From: CF-13 sp036782775
GTDB taxonomy: Bacteria > Chloroflexota > Dormibacteria > CF-121
Reading direction: 5' to 3'
Assembly: GCA_036782775.1 (NCBI GenBank)
Contig: DAIPYJ010000010.1
Span: 1 to 64,000 of the forward strand
DNA: 64,000 nt
Part shown: in pieces, positions 57,302-64,000 of the stretch
Layout: every line of letters begins with the position of its first letter
Position numbering within the stretch: position 1 is the stretch's first letter
The notes under the pieces: model-generated
The model's database searches: none
Told to the model about the DNA's origin: nothing
The model's input: only the letters and a program-made list of their open reading frames with translations
Program-made: the position numbers and the translations under genes

Positions 57302-58537
57302 TCAGCCGCGCACTATTTCGAGATGCAGCTGATGTATGGTTTTCGGTGTCACCCGCTTGCTTTCGGACACCGTTACGCCTGGAATCCACACGATTTCTTC
57401 GCGATCGGAAACGATCGGGAGACTGTCGCGCGACTGACGCGGGACATGCGCGTCGACCAGGATGTCCTGTAGACGTTTCAGCGCCTTGAGACCGAGCGGG
57501 CGCATGCGATCCCCCGGCTTGCGAGTGGCGACGCTCAGCGGCAGCTGGACGCGATCGGCGTCCAGATGCCCGACCGGGTCGCGCGCCTTGAAGGTCGCCG
57601 GATCGCAACGGCAGGCCGTTACCGTGAGTTGGAGGTCGGCCGCCTGGTCAGTCGCGGCCGCCCGCCCTGAAGGTTCGCCGCTTGAGACATCGGCACGGCG
57701 CGCCGCCTCGATCTCGACGAAGCCAGCCTCGGGGATCAGCTGCCGGATGACCCGTCGCTGCAGCGCCGGCGGTAGGGTGCGAAAGGCGGCGCGGTCGTTG
57801 GCGATCTCCGGAGGGAGCTGCGCCACCTCGGCATCGAGGTAGCGATCCTCCTCCGCCAGGATGTCGGCCGTCCGAGCCAGCAACTCGCGGGCCGAGGAAT
57901 CGAAGGCGTCAATGGCGGGGAGCAGCTCTTTGCGCAGGCGGTTCCGGGTGAACCGCGGATCGTCGTTCGAGGGATCGCGGCGTGGCACCAGGTGAAGGCG
58001 GGCGAGGTATGCCTCGAGGTCGGCACGCGGGATGTCCAGCAAGGGTCGTGCAAGGTCACCATCCCGTCGCCGCATCGCCGCCAGACCGCGTGAGCCGCTC
58101 CCGCGCAGCAGATGCAGCAAGAGCGTCTCGACCTGGTCATCCTGCGTGTGGCCGAGCGCGATCACCGAGCTCTGCGTTTCGCTCGCGACCTGCCGCAAGA
58201 AGGCATAGCGGGCCGTGCGCGCGGCGCTCTCCGTGTGTGGCAGTCCGGGATCGGCGCGCGCGCTGCGGAAGTCGAAGCCCCAGCGCTCGGCAAGCGACTG
58301 CACGAACTCGCGATCGGCTGCGCTGTCTTCTCGCCACCCATGGTCGAAGTGCCCGACGGTGAGATAGAGCGGGAGTGCCGGAAGCAGCTCGCGCAGGACA
58401 CAGAGGAGCGCCAGTGAGTCCGGACCGCCCGAGACGGCAACCACCACCCGCTCGCCGGCGGTGAAGACCCGGTGCAGGCTGATCGTCACGGCGACGCGCC
58501 GCGGCAGCATCATCGGCGGCACGCCGTAAACCGGCAC
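57302..58537 (-). CDS. tilS: tRNA(Ile)-lysidine synthetase
   Basis: 411 residues. 'RVVVAVSGGPDSLALLCVLRE' gives the PP-loop SGGPDS (36-41), 'VGHFDHGWREDSAADREFVQSLAERWGFDFRSARAD', 'AARTARYAFL' and 'VIALGHTQDDQVETLLLHLLRGSGSRGLAAM' follow the N-terminal domain, then a TilS-specific middle and C-terminal domain ('LSVATRKPGDRMRPLGLKALKRLQDILVDAHVPRQSRDSLPIV'). It converts C34 of tRNA-Ile2 to lysidine, so a CAU-anticodon isoleucine tRNA should exist in the genome. GTG start. Same order as in Bacillus (tilS before ftsH), without hpt. Confidence 0.93.
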   Translation of the reverse strand: MPVYGVPPMMLPRRVAVTISLHRVFTAGERVVVAVSGGPDSLALLCVLRELLPALPLYLTVGHFDHGWREDSAADREFVQSLAERWGFDFRSARADPGLPHTESAARTARYAFLRQVASETQSSVIALGHTQDDQVETLLLHLLRGSGSRGLAAMRRRDGDLARPLLDIPRADLEAYLARLHLVPRRDPSNDDPRFTRNRLRKELLPAIDAFDSSARELLARTADILAEEDRYLDAEVAQLPPEIANDRAAFRTLPPALQRRVIRQLIPEAGFVEIEAARRADVSSGEPSGRAAATDQAADLQLTVTACRCDPATFKARDPVGHLDADRVQLPLSVATRKPGDRMRPLGLKALKRLQDILVDAHVPRQSRDSLPIVSDREEIVWIPGVTVSESKRVTPKTIHQLHLEIVRG

Positions 58538-58562
58538 ATCAGGGGATCACCGGCGAAGGCAA

Positions 58563-58634
58563 TGGCGGAGGCAAGGATCGAACTTGCGACATACCGGGTA
58601 TGGGCCGGTTGCTCTACCACTGAGCTACTCCGCC
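58563..58634 (-). tRNA. tRNA-Met (anticodon CAT, elongator type) with C33
   Basis: On the minus strand: acceptor GGCGGAG with CTCCGCC, D arm GCTC/GAGC, anticodon arm ACCGG-CCCATAC-CCGGT, T arm GCAAG-TTCGATC-CTTGC. G1:C72 shows it is not an initiator. Base 33, before the anticodon CAT, is C instead of the near-universal T, and base 38 is also C. CCA is not encoded. TilS-modified tRNA-Ile2 also has CAT, so identity could be Ile. Confidence 0.8.
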
Positions 58635-58659
58635 CAGAGCGATTGGTAGTTTAGCAAGG

Positions 58660-59418
58660 ATGTCGCCGTCGTTCGCCGAGATCGCACCACGATATGACGC
58701 GCTGCGACCACTATCGACCGGCGATCGCCAGCGCCTCGAGCGGATGGTCGCATCCGCGCAGCTGACGCCGAATGATCTCGTGATCGAGGTCGGTTCCGGG
58801 ACCGGACGGATGACACTGCCGCTCGGCGCCATCACCGACGCGCGCATCATCGGCGTCGATTCCGAGCAGCGGATGCTGGAGGTCGCCCGCGCCAAGGATG
58901 CGGCGGGGCGCGTCGAATGGCTGCACGGAACTGCGTATCGCCTCCCGGTTGCCGATGAGGCGGCGGCGCTCGTCGTCATGGTGATGGTGGTGCATCTCCT
59001 GCGCCAGCGAGCCCGCGCCTTCACGGAGGTACGAAGGGTGCTGCGTTCTGGCGGACAGCTGAGCATCTGGACCTTCACGCCTGCCCACGTCAACAGCTTT
59101 TACCTCAACGAATATTTTCCGAGCATCCCGATGATCGACGGCGCCCGGTTCCGGCCGGTCGCCACCCTTGTCTCGGAGCTGCAGCGGGCGGGATTCGCTC
59201 AGGTCGATGTCGAGCTGATCGAGGAGCGCAAGACGATGACCCTGGCCGAGGTCGTCGACCGCGTACGAGGCCGGTATATCTCGACCCTGGGCCTGTTGCC
59301 AGCCCTCGAGTACCGGCTCGGCCTACAGCGTCTCGAGGAGATGCTGGCTGCCGATCGCACCATCACCCTGACGCAGCGGTCGGAGTGGGCGATCCTGACC
59401 GCCAGGAAATCGGCCTGA
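58660..59418 (+). CDS. SAM-dependent methyltransferase, class I (type 11)
   Basis: 252 residues. 'IAPRYDALRPLSTGDRQRLERMVASAQLTPNDLVIEVGSGTGRMTLPLGAITDARIIGVDSEQRMLEVARAKDAAGRVEWLHGTAYRLPVADEAAALVVMVMVVHLL' holds motif I (EVGSGTGR), acidic loop (GVDSE) and the later 'LPVADEAAALV' (post I and II). Ubiquinone- or menaquinone-type methyltransferases share this pattern, but substrate is unknown. TAGTTT 8 bases and AAGGA just before the ATG. It is between two tRNA genes on the other strand. Confidence 0.9.
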   Translation: MSPSFAEIAPRYDALRPLSTGDRQRLERMVASAQLTPNDLVIEVGSGTGRMTLPLGAITDARIIGVDSEQRMLEVARAKDAAGRVEWLHGTAYRLPVADEAAALVVMVMVVHLLRQRARAFTEVRRVLRSGGQLSIWTFTPAHVNSFYLNEYFPSIPMIDGARFRPVATLVSELQRAGFAQVDVELIEERKTMTLAEVVDRVRGRYISTLGLLPALEYRLGLQRLEEMLAADRTITLTQRSEWAILTARKSA

Positions 59419-59423
59419 AATGA

Positions 59424-59450
59424 GAAGAGGAGCCGCTCGGGCTCCTCTTC
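59424..59450 (+). terminator. Intrinsic terminator after the methyltransferase gene
   Basis: GAAGAGGAGCC, loop GCTCG, GGCTCCTCTTC: an eleven-pair stem starting six bases after the TGA; short T stretch. Confidence 0.75.
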
Positions 59451-59461
59451 CTTCAGATGCT

Positions 59462-59536
<75 letters not shown>

Positions 59537-59587
59537 CTGATATTGTACCCCCCGCTTTAGCAATTCCCCTTCCCCCCAGCTTCACGG

Positions 59588-59627
59588 TTCCCTCTCCCCC
59601 TCAGGGGGAGAGGGTTTGGTGAGGGGG
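59588..59627 (+). repeat. REP-like palindrome, copy 13
   Basis: TTCCCTCTCCCCCTCAGGGGGAGAGGGTTTGGTGAGGGGG, two bases before the end of the S1-protein gene, a likely terminator for it (read on the minus strand as the reverse complement). Confidence 0.8.
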
Positions 59628-59629
59628 CG

Positions 59630-60064
59630 CTATTTAAATCGCCCGCCCCGCTTGGCCTCGAGGTTGCGCTTGATGTCGAGCAGCCGCTCCTCACTCGTTT
59701 TGAGGAACTTCGAGAGCTTCTCCTCGAACACCGGGTCCGCGCCCTCTGGAAGCTCGCGCTTGCCCCGACCGCCACGCCGGTAGGAGCGCGGCAGCACCGG
59801 GGTCGACATGCCAGGCGGCCCCTCGGGCACCGCCGCCTGCTTCAGCGAGAGGTCCATCTTGCCGTTGGTCGAGTCCACGTTGAGGACTTTGACCTTGACC
59901 TTCTCGTTCATCTTGACGTGGTTGTTCACGTCGCGAACGTATTCGTTCGCGATCTCTGAAATGTGAACCAGCCCCGTCCCCGCCCCCTCGATCTGAACAA
60001 ACGCTCCGAAATTCGTGATCCCGACGACCGTCCCTTCCACCACCGTCCCAGGCGTTACTGCCAC
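59630..60064 (-). CDS. S1-domain RNA-binding protein (YabR/GSP13-like)
   Basis: 144 residues. One S1 domain at residues 6-72 ('PGTVVEGTVVGITNFGAFVQIEGAGTGLVHISEIANEYVRDVNNHVKMNEKVKVKVLNVD'), followed by 'GKMDLSLKQA' and a basic, Gly- and Arg-rich tail ('RSYRRGGRGKRELPEG'). Position after the FtsB/DivIC gene and before tilS mirrors yabR in Bacillus. Stress-related RNA binding at the ribosome is known for YabR relatives. GTG start, with only 17 bases after the preceding gene. Confidence 0.9.
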   Translation of the reverse strand: MAVTPGTVVEGTVVGITNFGAFVQIEGAGTGLVHISEIANEYVRDVNNHVKMNEKVKVKVLNVDSTNGKMDLSLKQAAVPEGPPGMSTPVLPRSYRRGGRGKRELPEGADPVFEEKLSKFLKTSEERLLDIKRNLEAKRGGRFK

Positions 60065-60081
60065 CTAACCCGCAGACCCTC

Positions 60082-60540
60082 CTAATGCCATAAGTTCCTC
60101 CAAAAGTGTTCGATCGCGCCGATTACGCCGCCGTCGTTCTTGGTCGCCGTCCGCCGCACGGCCGAATGTACGCTCGACACCAGACTGGGTACGGCCGCTT
60201 CCCCAACGGCCACCGCGGATGCCGAGTCGCTCGGCTTAACGATGACATAAACCTGCTCGCCGGGCCGAGCAAAGCCGGCCTTTCTGGCCGCCTCTTCGAG
60301 CGAGCCGGGAGAGCCGGAGACGGCCAGCTGGTTGCGGGTCTCGGCGTTGGACGCGGCCAGCTGCGCATTGCCGTCACGAAGCTGCTGAACCTGCTGGTCC
60401 AGCCGCAGATTGAGCATCAATTCCGATCCGAAGGCCCACACTCCCCAGACAACGATCGCGGCGACCACGATCCAGATCACTCGATCGGGCGCGGCAAGAT
60501 GCACCTTCGCGCGGGAGGCTTTTGGCTCGGTAGTGCTCAA
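60082..60540 (-). CDS. FtsB/DivIC-family cell division protein
   Basis: 152 residues. A cytoplasmic N terminus, one membrane helix (RVIWIVVAAIVVWGVWAFGSEL), then a coiled coil 'LRLDQQVQQLRDGNAQLAASNAETRNQLA', and 'ARKAGFARPGEQVYVIVKP', the final FtsB/DivIC sign ('A-R-k-x-g-f-x-x-P-G-E'). In the divisome these proteins bridge FtsL and FtsQ. The tail after the domain is longer than usual (SASAVAVGEAAVPSLV...), possibly disordered. TTG start. The neighbouring order mazG-divIC-yabR is conserved in Gram-positives. Confidence 0.88.
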   Translation of the reverse strand: MSTTEPKASRAKVHLAAPDRVIWIVVAAIVVWGVWAFGSELMLNLRLDQQVQQLRDGNAQLAASNAETRNQLAVSGSPGSLEEAARKAGFARPGEQVYVIVKPSDSASAVAVGEAAVPSLVSSVHSAVRRTATKNDGGVIGAIEHFWRNLWH

Positions 60541-60632
60541 GATGTGATCTGGGTTGTTTGCGTGATCAAGCCGGCCCGAAACGGGCTGATTATATGCACA
60601 GCCTCAGCCATTGGCAAGACGGCGAATTGGCG

Positions 60633-61415
60633 CTACGCCTCCTTCTCCTTGGCGGCTTCCCAATAGCGATCGAGCTCCTCGATCTCCATCTCGCCAAGGG
60701 CGCGCCCCTTGCTACGCGCCTCCGCCTCCATGGTGCGGAAGCGGGCCTCGAATCGGCCGGTCGTGCCGCGCAGCGCGTCTTCCGGATTGATGCCGAGCTT
60801 GCGCGCAACGTTCACCATCGTGAATAGCAGGTCACCGAACTCCGCCTCGCGTGCTTCCAAAGTGGGGGCTTCCCGCAGCTCGTCGAGCTCCTCGCGGACC
60901 TTCTCCAGCGCGCCATCGACGTCGCGCCAGTCGAAGCCCACGTTGGCCGCCCGACGCTGCAATGACCAGGACCACTGCAACGCCGGCAACGACCGCTGGA
61001 CCCCGTCGAGCGCGGACTCACGCCCGTACTCCTTGGCTTTCAGGGCGTCCCAGTTGCGCAGAACCTCCTCGGCTCCGCTGACCTTGACGTCGCCGAAGAC
61101 GTGCGGGTGACGGCGAACCAGCTTGTCACGGACCGAATCGGCAACATCCGCCAGCGTGAAATCGCCGGCTTCCTCGGCGATCTGCGCCTGCATTAAGACC
61201 TGGAGGAGAACGTCACCCAACTCTTCCTGCAGTTTGGGCATCGACTTCTCGTCGATCGCCTCCAGGACCTCGTAGGCTTCCTCGAGCATGGTCGCCCGCA
61301 GCGATGCATGCGTCTGCTCCCGATCCCAGGGACAGCCGCCAGGTGAACGGAGCCGGCGAACCACCTCGAGGAGGGCGGCGAGCCGCTCGACGTCGTGATC
61401 GTTGGCGTCAGTCAA
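60633..61415 (-). CDS. mazG: Nucleoside triphosphate pyrophosphohydrolase MazG
   Basis: 260 residues, the two-domain form. N-terminal 'LEVVRRLRSPGGCPWDREQTHASLRATMLEEAYEVLEAIDEKSMPKLQEELGDVLLQVLMQAQIA' with the E-E-x-x-E and E-x-x-D metal motifs, and the second domain 'WSLQRRAANVGFDWRDVDGALEKVREELDELREA' with 'EAEFGDLLFTMVNVARKLG'. It hydrolyses (d)NTPs and is a housecleaning enzyme. TTG start within the ridA end (eight-base overlap). Downstream of the RidA-like gene on the same strand. Confidence 0.95.
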   Translation of the reverse strand: MTDANDHDVERLAALLEVVRRLRSPGGCPWDREQTHASLRATMLEEAYEVLEAIDEKSMPKLQEELGDVLLQVLMQAQIAEEAGDFTLADVADSVRDKLVRRHPHVFGDVKVSGAEEVLRNWDALKAKEYGRESALDGVQRSLPALQWSWSLQRRAANVGFDWRDVDGALEKVREELDELREAPTLEAREAEFGDLLFTMVNVARKLGINPEDALRGTTGRFEARFRTMEAEARSKGRALGEMEIEELDRYWEAAKEKEA

Positions 61416-61809
61416 CGCGATAGGCGCTGGCTTCGATCTCGACCAGCCAACTGGGATCCAAAAAGCCGCGGACCCCGATCATCGACGTCACGGGTTTGAT
61501 CGCCCCAAAGACCTCGCCATGCGCGCGGCCGATCTCGCGCCATCGCCGCGGCACGGTGGTGAAGATGCGCGTCCGGGTGACATCGTCGAACCCGGCTCCC
61601 ACCGCGGCTAACGCCTCACCCACGACGCGCAGGCATTGGCGAGTCTGCTCATAGACACTCGTGCCACCGACGGTCGATCCATCGCCGGCGGTTGGCGCGC
61701 AGCCCGAGATCTCGATCACGGGACCAACACGAACCGCGCGTGCGTATCCCACCATTCGTTCCCACTTGCGACCTGTGGTCGCGACGCGGCGCGTCTCCAC
61801 CGGGCACAT
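61408..61809 (-). CDS. RidA/YjgF-family protein
   Basis: 133 residues from the ATG at 61807-61809. 'YARAVRVGPVIEISGCAPTAGDGSTVGGTSVYEQTRQCLRVVGEALAAVGAGFDDVTRTRIFTT' is the RidA core, with 'V-x-x-x-x-i-s-G' and the helix 'Q-x-x-x-c-l'. The Arg of the imine-deaminase site (R in 'TRTRIF') is present and 'MIGVRGFLDPSWLVEIEASAY' closes the trimer interface. The enzyme removes reactive enamines. It starts one base after the PRT-like stop (TAG-C-ATG) and overlaps mazG. Confidence 0.88.
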   Translation of the reverse strand: MCPVETRRVATTGRKWERMVGYARAVRVGPVIEISGCAPTAGDGSTVGGTSVYEQTRQCLRVVGEALAAVGAGFDDVTRTRIFTTVPRRWREIGRAHGEVFGAIKPVTSMIGVRGFLDPSWLVEIEASAYRVD

Positions 61810-61810
61810 G

Positions 61811-62479
61811 CTACTTCTCGTCACGGGGGAAATATCTGACGAGATAGTGCAACGACGCAAAATCGCCGGCGCGGTCAGTCGGCAGTTGATTGACGATCAC
61901 GGAGGTACCGACGAAGGTTGCATTGGCGCGCAAGACTAGGTGTTTAACCGCCAGGGCCTGGTTGCCCGACTCAATCCAGTCGTCGACCAGCAGGACGCGA
62001 TCCCGGCGGTCGAGCGCCGACGCCTGAAGCAGTAGATCGTGCACTCGGCCACGGTAGTCCGGGGCCCACATTGGCTCACGAAGTTTTGGGCCTGGAAGAA
62101 GGGCGCCGCCTTTTCGGACGCCGGCGAAGCCGGCATCTAGCGCCACCGCCACCGCACCGCCCAGCAGGAAGCCGCGGGACTCGATGCCGACGACCTTGGT
62201 TATTCCTTCGCCCGCGAAGGGGGCGGCGATCGCTCGAATCGCACGCGCCAGAAGATCCGGATTCAGGAAGACCCGCCAGATGTCGGCGTGGCCGTCGATC
62301 TCAGGGATCTGATCCTCCAATTCGGCTGAGAGCTGGACGTCGAAACCTCGTCGCTCGAGTTCGTCTCGGACATCGGCTGCCAGCGACCTCATCCATCTAT
62401 GCGCACGGGGGCCGCCAGATCGAGTCGCCGACCGACTCGCGAGACGCCAGCCATATTCGAAAAGCTGGTCCATCGTCAT
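61811..62479 (-). CDS. Purine (adenine-type) phosphoribosyltransferase-like protein
   Basis: 222 residues from the ATG at 62477-62479. 'IWRVFLNPDLLARAIRAIAAPFAGEGITKVVGIESRGFLLGGAVAVALDAGFAGVRKGGALLPGPK' resembles Apt, with the 'V-x-G-I-E-S-R-G-f-l-l-g' hood-adjacent part, and the PRPP motif reads 'RVLLVDDWIESGNQALAV' (VDDW-I-E-S-G instead of VDD-x-x-A-T-G). The longer N terminus (about 60 extra residues) is a helical addition. In Bacillus the tilS-ftsH neighbourhood has hpt; this gene may replace it functionally, but sits on the far side of mazG. Confidence 0.7.
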   Translation of the reverse strand: MTMDQLFEYGWRLASRSATRSGGPRAHRWMRSLAADVRDELERRGFDVQLSAELEDQIPEIDGHADIWRVFLNPDLLARAIRAIAAPFAGEGITKVVGIESRGFLLGGAVAVALDAGFAGVRKGGALLPGPKLREPMWAPDYRGRVHDLLLQASALDRRDRVLLVDDWIESGNQALAVKHLVLRANATFVGTSVIVNQLPTDRAGDFASLHYLVRYFPRDEK

Positions 62480-62517
62480 CTCGTGCGGACGGTTTGCAGG
62501 CAAGGCCGGCGAAACGC

Positions 62518-63999
62518 TCAGACGGCGACCGCGACTCGACCGAGCCGGTCGACCTCGCCCAGGACATCGAGGAGCCGCTCCTTCCACTGCGAGCCGGCTT
62601 TGCTCAGCGAGATGCGGACCTTGCCAAATCGGACGTACAGGATCGACCGGAACTGCGCCTCGAGCCGGCGCTCATCCCCGTTCCAGCCGACAGGGAGGCG
62701 AATCACGAGGAGGTCGCCGTCGGTCTCGATCGCCGACACCTGGGCCGCGCGAGCGAGCAGCTTGACGCGCAGCGCATAAATAAGGTTGCGCACCGGAGCC
62801 GGCGGCTTCCCGAAGCGGTCGGTGAGATTCCTCTCCGCCGCCTCCAGGCCCTGCTCATCCTCGATCGCGGCCAGGTCGTGGTAGACCTGCAGCCGCAGCT
62901 TCTCGTCGGGCACGTACTCGCGCGGCAGGAAGTGCTCCAGGGGCAGGTCGAGGCTCAAGCCGGCGGGCATCTCGACCGGGACGCCCTTCTTCTGTGACTC
63001 GACCGCCTCGCGCAGCATCGAGTTGTACATCTCGAGCCCAACGGCGGCAATCGCGCCGTGCTGTTCGACGCCGAGCAAGTTGCCGGCGCCGCGGATCTCG
63101 AGGTCCTTCAGGGCAAGCTTGAATCCCGAGCCAAGGTCGTGCAGCTCCGAGATCACGTCGAGGCGCTTGTCGGCATTCTCCGTGTGCGAGCGCGTCGGGT
63201 TGTAGAGGAAATAGGCGTAGGCCCGCTGACCGGCGCGGCCAACGCGGCCGCGCAGCTGGTACAGCTGAGCCAGGCCCATCCGGTGGGCATCGACCACGAT
63301 GATCGTGTTGGCATTCGGAATGTCGAGGCCCGATTCGATGATGGTCGAGCAGACGAGGACATCAGCCTCGCCCTTCACGAACTTCAGCATCACCTCGGCC
63401 AGCGTCGTCTCCGGCATCTGGCCGTGCCCCACGACCACGCGGGCCTGCGGCACGAGCTTCTTGACCCGCTCTTCCGCCTTCTTGATCGTTTGCACGCGGT
63501 TATAGACATAGAACACCTGGCCACCGCGCTGCAGCTCGCGCTGGATCACTTCCTTGATCAGGTCGTCGTCGTCGGCGGTGACAAAGGTCTTGATCGGAAG
63601 GCGTTCTTCGGGCGGCGTCTGAATCACGGAGAGATCGCGAATGCCGGCCAGCGACATGTGCAAGGTGCGCGGGATCGGCGTCGCGGAGAGCGATAGGACA
63701 TCGACCGAGGCACGCAGTTGCTTGAGCTTTTCTTTCTGCATCACACCGAAGCGCTGCTCCTCATCGAGGATGACAAGGCCCAGGTCCTTGAAGCGCACAT
63801 CCTTCTGCAGCAGCCGGTGGGTCCCGATCACGATGTCGAGCTCGCCCGTGGTCAACCGGCGCAGGACATCCGCCGCCTCGGCGTCGGTTCGAAAGCGCGA
63901 CAGCATGTCGACCTTGACGGGAAAGGGCTGTAGCCGCTCGCCGAAAGTCAGGTAATGCTGTTGGGCCAGGACCGTGGTGGGCACCAGCATCGCCACCTG
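62518..63999 (-). CDS. mfd: Transcription-repair coupling factor Mfd, C-terminal part
   Basis: At least 494 codons of the 3' end; the start lies beyond the window. The frame runs to base 63999 without a break ('QVAMLVPTTVLAQQHY'). Helicase motifs: 'IVIGTHRLLQKDVRFKDLGLVILDEEQRFGV' (motif II DEEQ), 'SATPIPRTLHMSL' (III), 'STIIESGLDIPNANTIIVVDAHRMGLAQLYQLRGRVGRAGQRAYAYFLY' (V and VI), and the relay-helix and TRG region, then the autoinhibitory D7 domain ('MPAGLSLDLPLEHFLPREYVPDEKLRLQVYHDLA'). Mfd removes stalled RNA polymerase and recruits UvrA. It leads the mfd-mazG-divIC-tilS-ftsH block. Confidence 0.95.
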   Translation of the reverse strand, partial: QVAMLVPTTVLAQQHYLTFGERLQPFPVKVDMLSRFRTDAEAADVLRRLTTGELDIVIGTHRLLQKDVRFKDLGLVILDEEQRFGVMQKEKLKQLRASVDVLSLSATPIPRTLHMSLAGIRDLSVIQTPPEERLPIKTFVTADDDDLIKEVIQRELQRGGQVFYVYNRVQTIKKAEERVKKLVPQARVVVGHGQMPETTLAEVMLKFVKGEADVLVCSTIIESGLDIPNANTIIVVDAHRMGLAQLYQLRGRVGRAGQRAYAYFLYNPTRSHTENADKRLDVISELHDLGSGFKLALKDLEIRGAGNLLGVEQHGAIAAVGLEMYNSMLREAVESQKKGVPVEMPAGLSLDLPLEHFLPREYVPDEKLRLQVYHDLAAIEDEQGLEAAERNLTDRFGKPPAPVRNLIYALRVKLLARAAQVSAIETDGDLLVIRLPVGWNGDERRLEAQFRSILYVRFGKVRISLSKAGSQWKERLLDVLGEVDRLGRVAVAV

Positions 64000-64000
64000 C

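Overview
This window looks like a chromosomal segment of a high-GC, free-living bacterium with Gram-positive or monoderm-like (terrabacterial) gene order, most like Chloroflexota or Candidatus Dormibacterota. That placement is inference from synteny and gene content; there is no rRNA here. Supporting signs are the block mfd, mazG, divIC/ftsB-like, S1-domain protein, tilS, ftsH; the block radA, PIN-TRAM protein, ispD, ispF, cysS, rlmB; ClpC rather than ClpA; a SpoIID/LytB protein; an F420-type LLM oxidoreductase; frequent GTG and TTG starts; and several genes with a TANNNT hexamer 9 bases before the start codon and no Shine-Dalgarno sequence, which suggests leaderless mRNAs.

Layout. 1-4.5 kb: end of a probable metal permease, a DHA2 drug-exporter-type MFS protein, small unknown proteins, a YCII-domain protein and an EamA exporter. 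4.6-8.5 kb: the most unusual locus, made of cysteine-free HMA-like proteins, a DUF5132-like protein, a small membrane protein and a frameshifted P-type ATPase whose CPC motif is replaced. 8.5-16.5 kb: thioesterase, thioredoxin-like/DUF4395 pair, nucleotidyltransferase-BON-phosphoesterase operon, FAD oxidoreductase, benzoate-CoA-ligase-type enzyme and a KGG stress protein with a long RS-rich linker. 16.6-26 kb: DUF3147 pair, tRNA-Thr and tRNA-Tyr, ParB-like protein, an envelope cluster (deacetylase, PAP2-DAG-kinase fusion, PAP2, CHAP hydrolase), NYN nuclease, LuxR-type regulator and APC permease.

26-35 kb: rlmB, cysS, ispF, an amidase on the opposite strand, ispD, an IspD-like fragment, PIN-TRAM and radA. 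35-45 kb: a large secreted phosphatase-like protein, LLM oxidoreductase, FdhD, an oligopeptide-type binding lipoprotein, SpoIID/LytB and two SnoaL-like proteins. 45-50 kb: clpC, S1 protein and patatin. 50.5-54.3 kb: an operon of a NadC-like protein with a degenerate active site, panC, panB and a DUF2520 dehydrogenase (vitamin B5 branch). 55.3-64 kb: ftsH, tilS, tRNA-Met, methyltransferase, tRNA-fMet, S1 protein, FtsB/DivIC-like protein, mazG, RidA-like protein, a purine-PRT-like protein and mfd running off the end.

A GC-rich REP-like palindrome (CCCTCTCCC-loop-GGGAGAGGG with a GGTCGGGGTGAGGGG tail) is scattered about 13 times, in both orientations, mostly at gene ends. In several places it supplies the last codons or lies in the start region of a gene. 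No intact insertion sequence, integrase, phage or CRISPR array was seen, and no gene-free stretch exceeds 300 bases.
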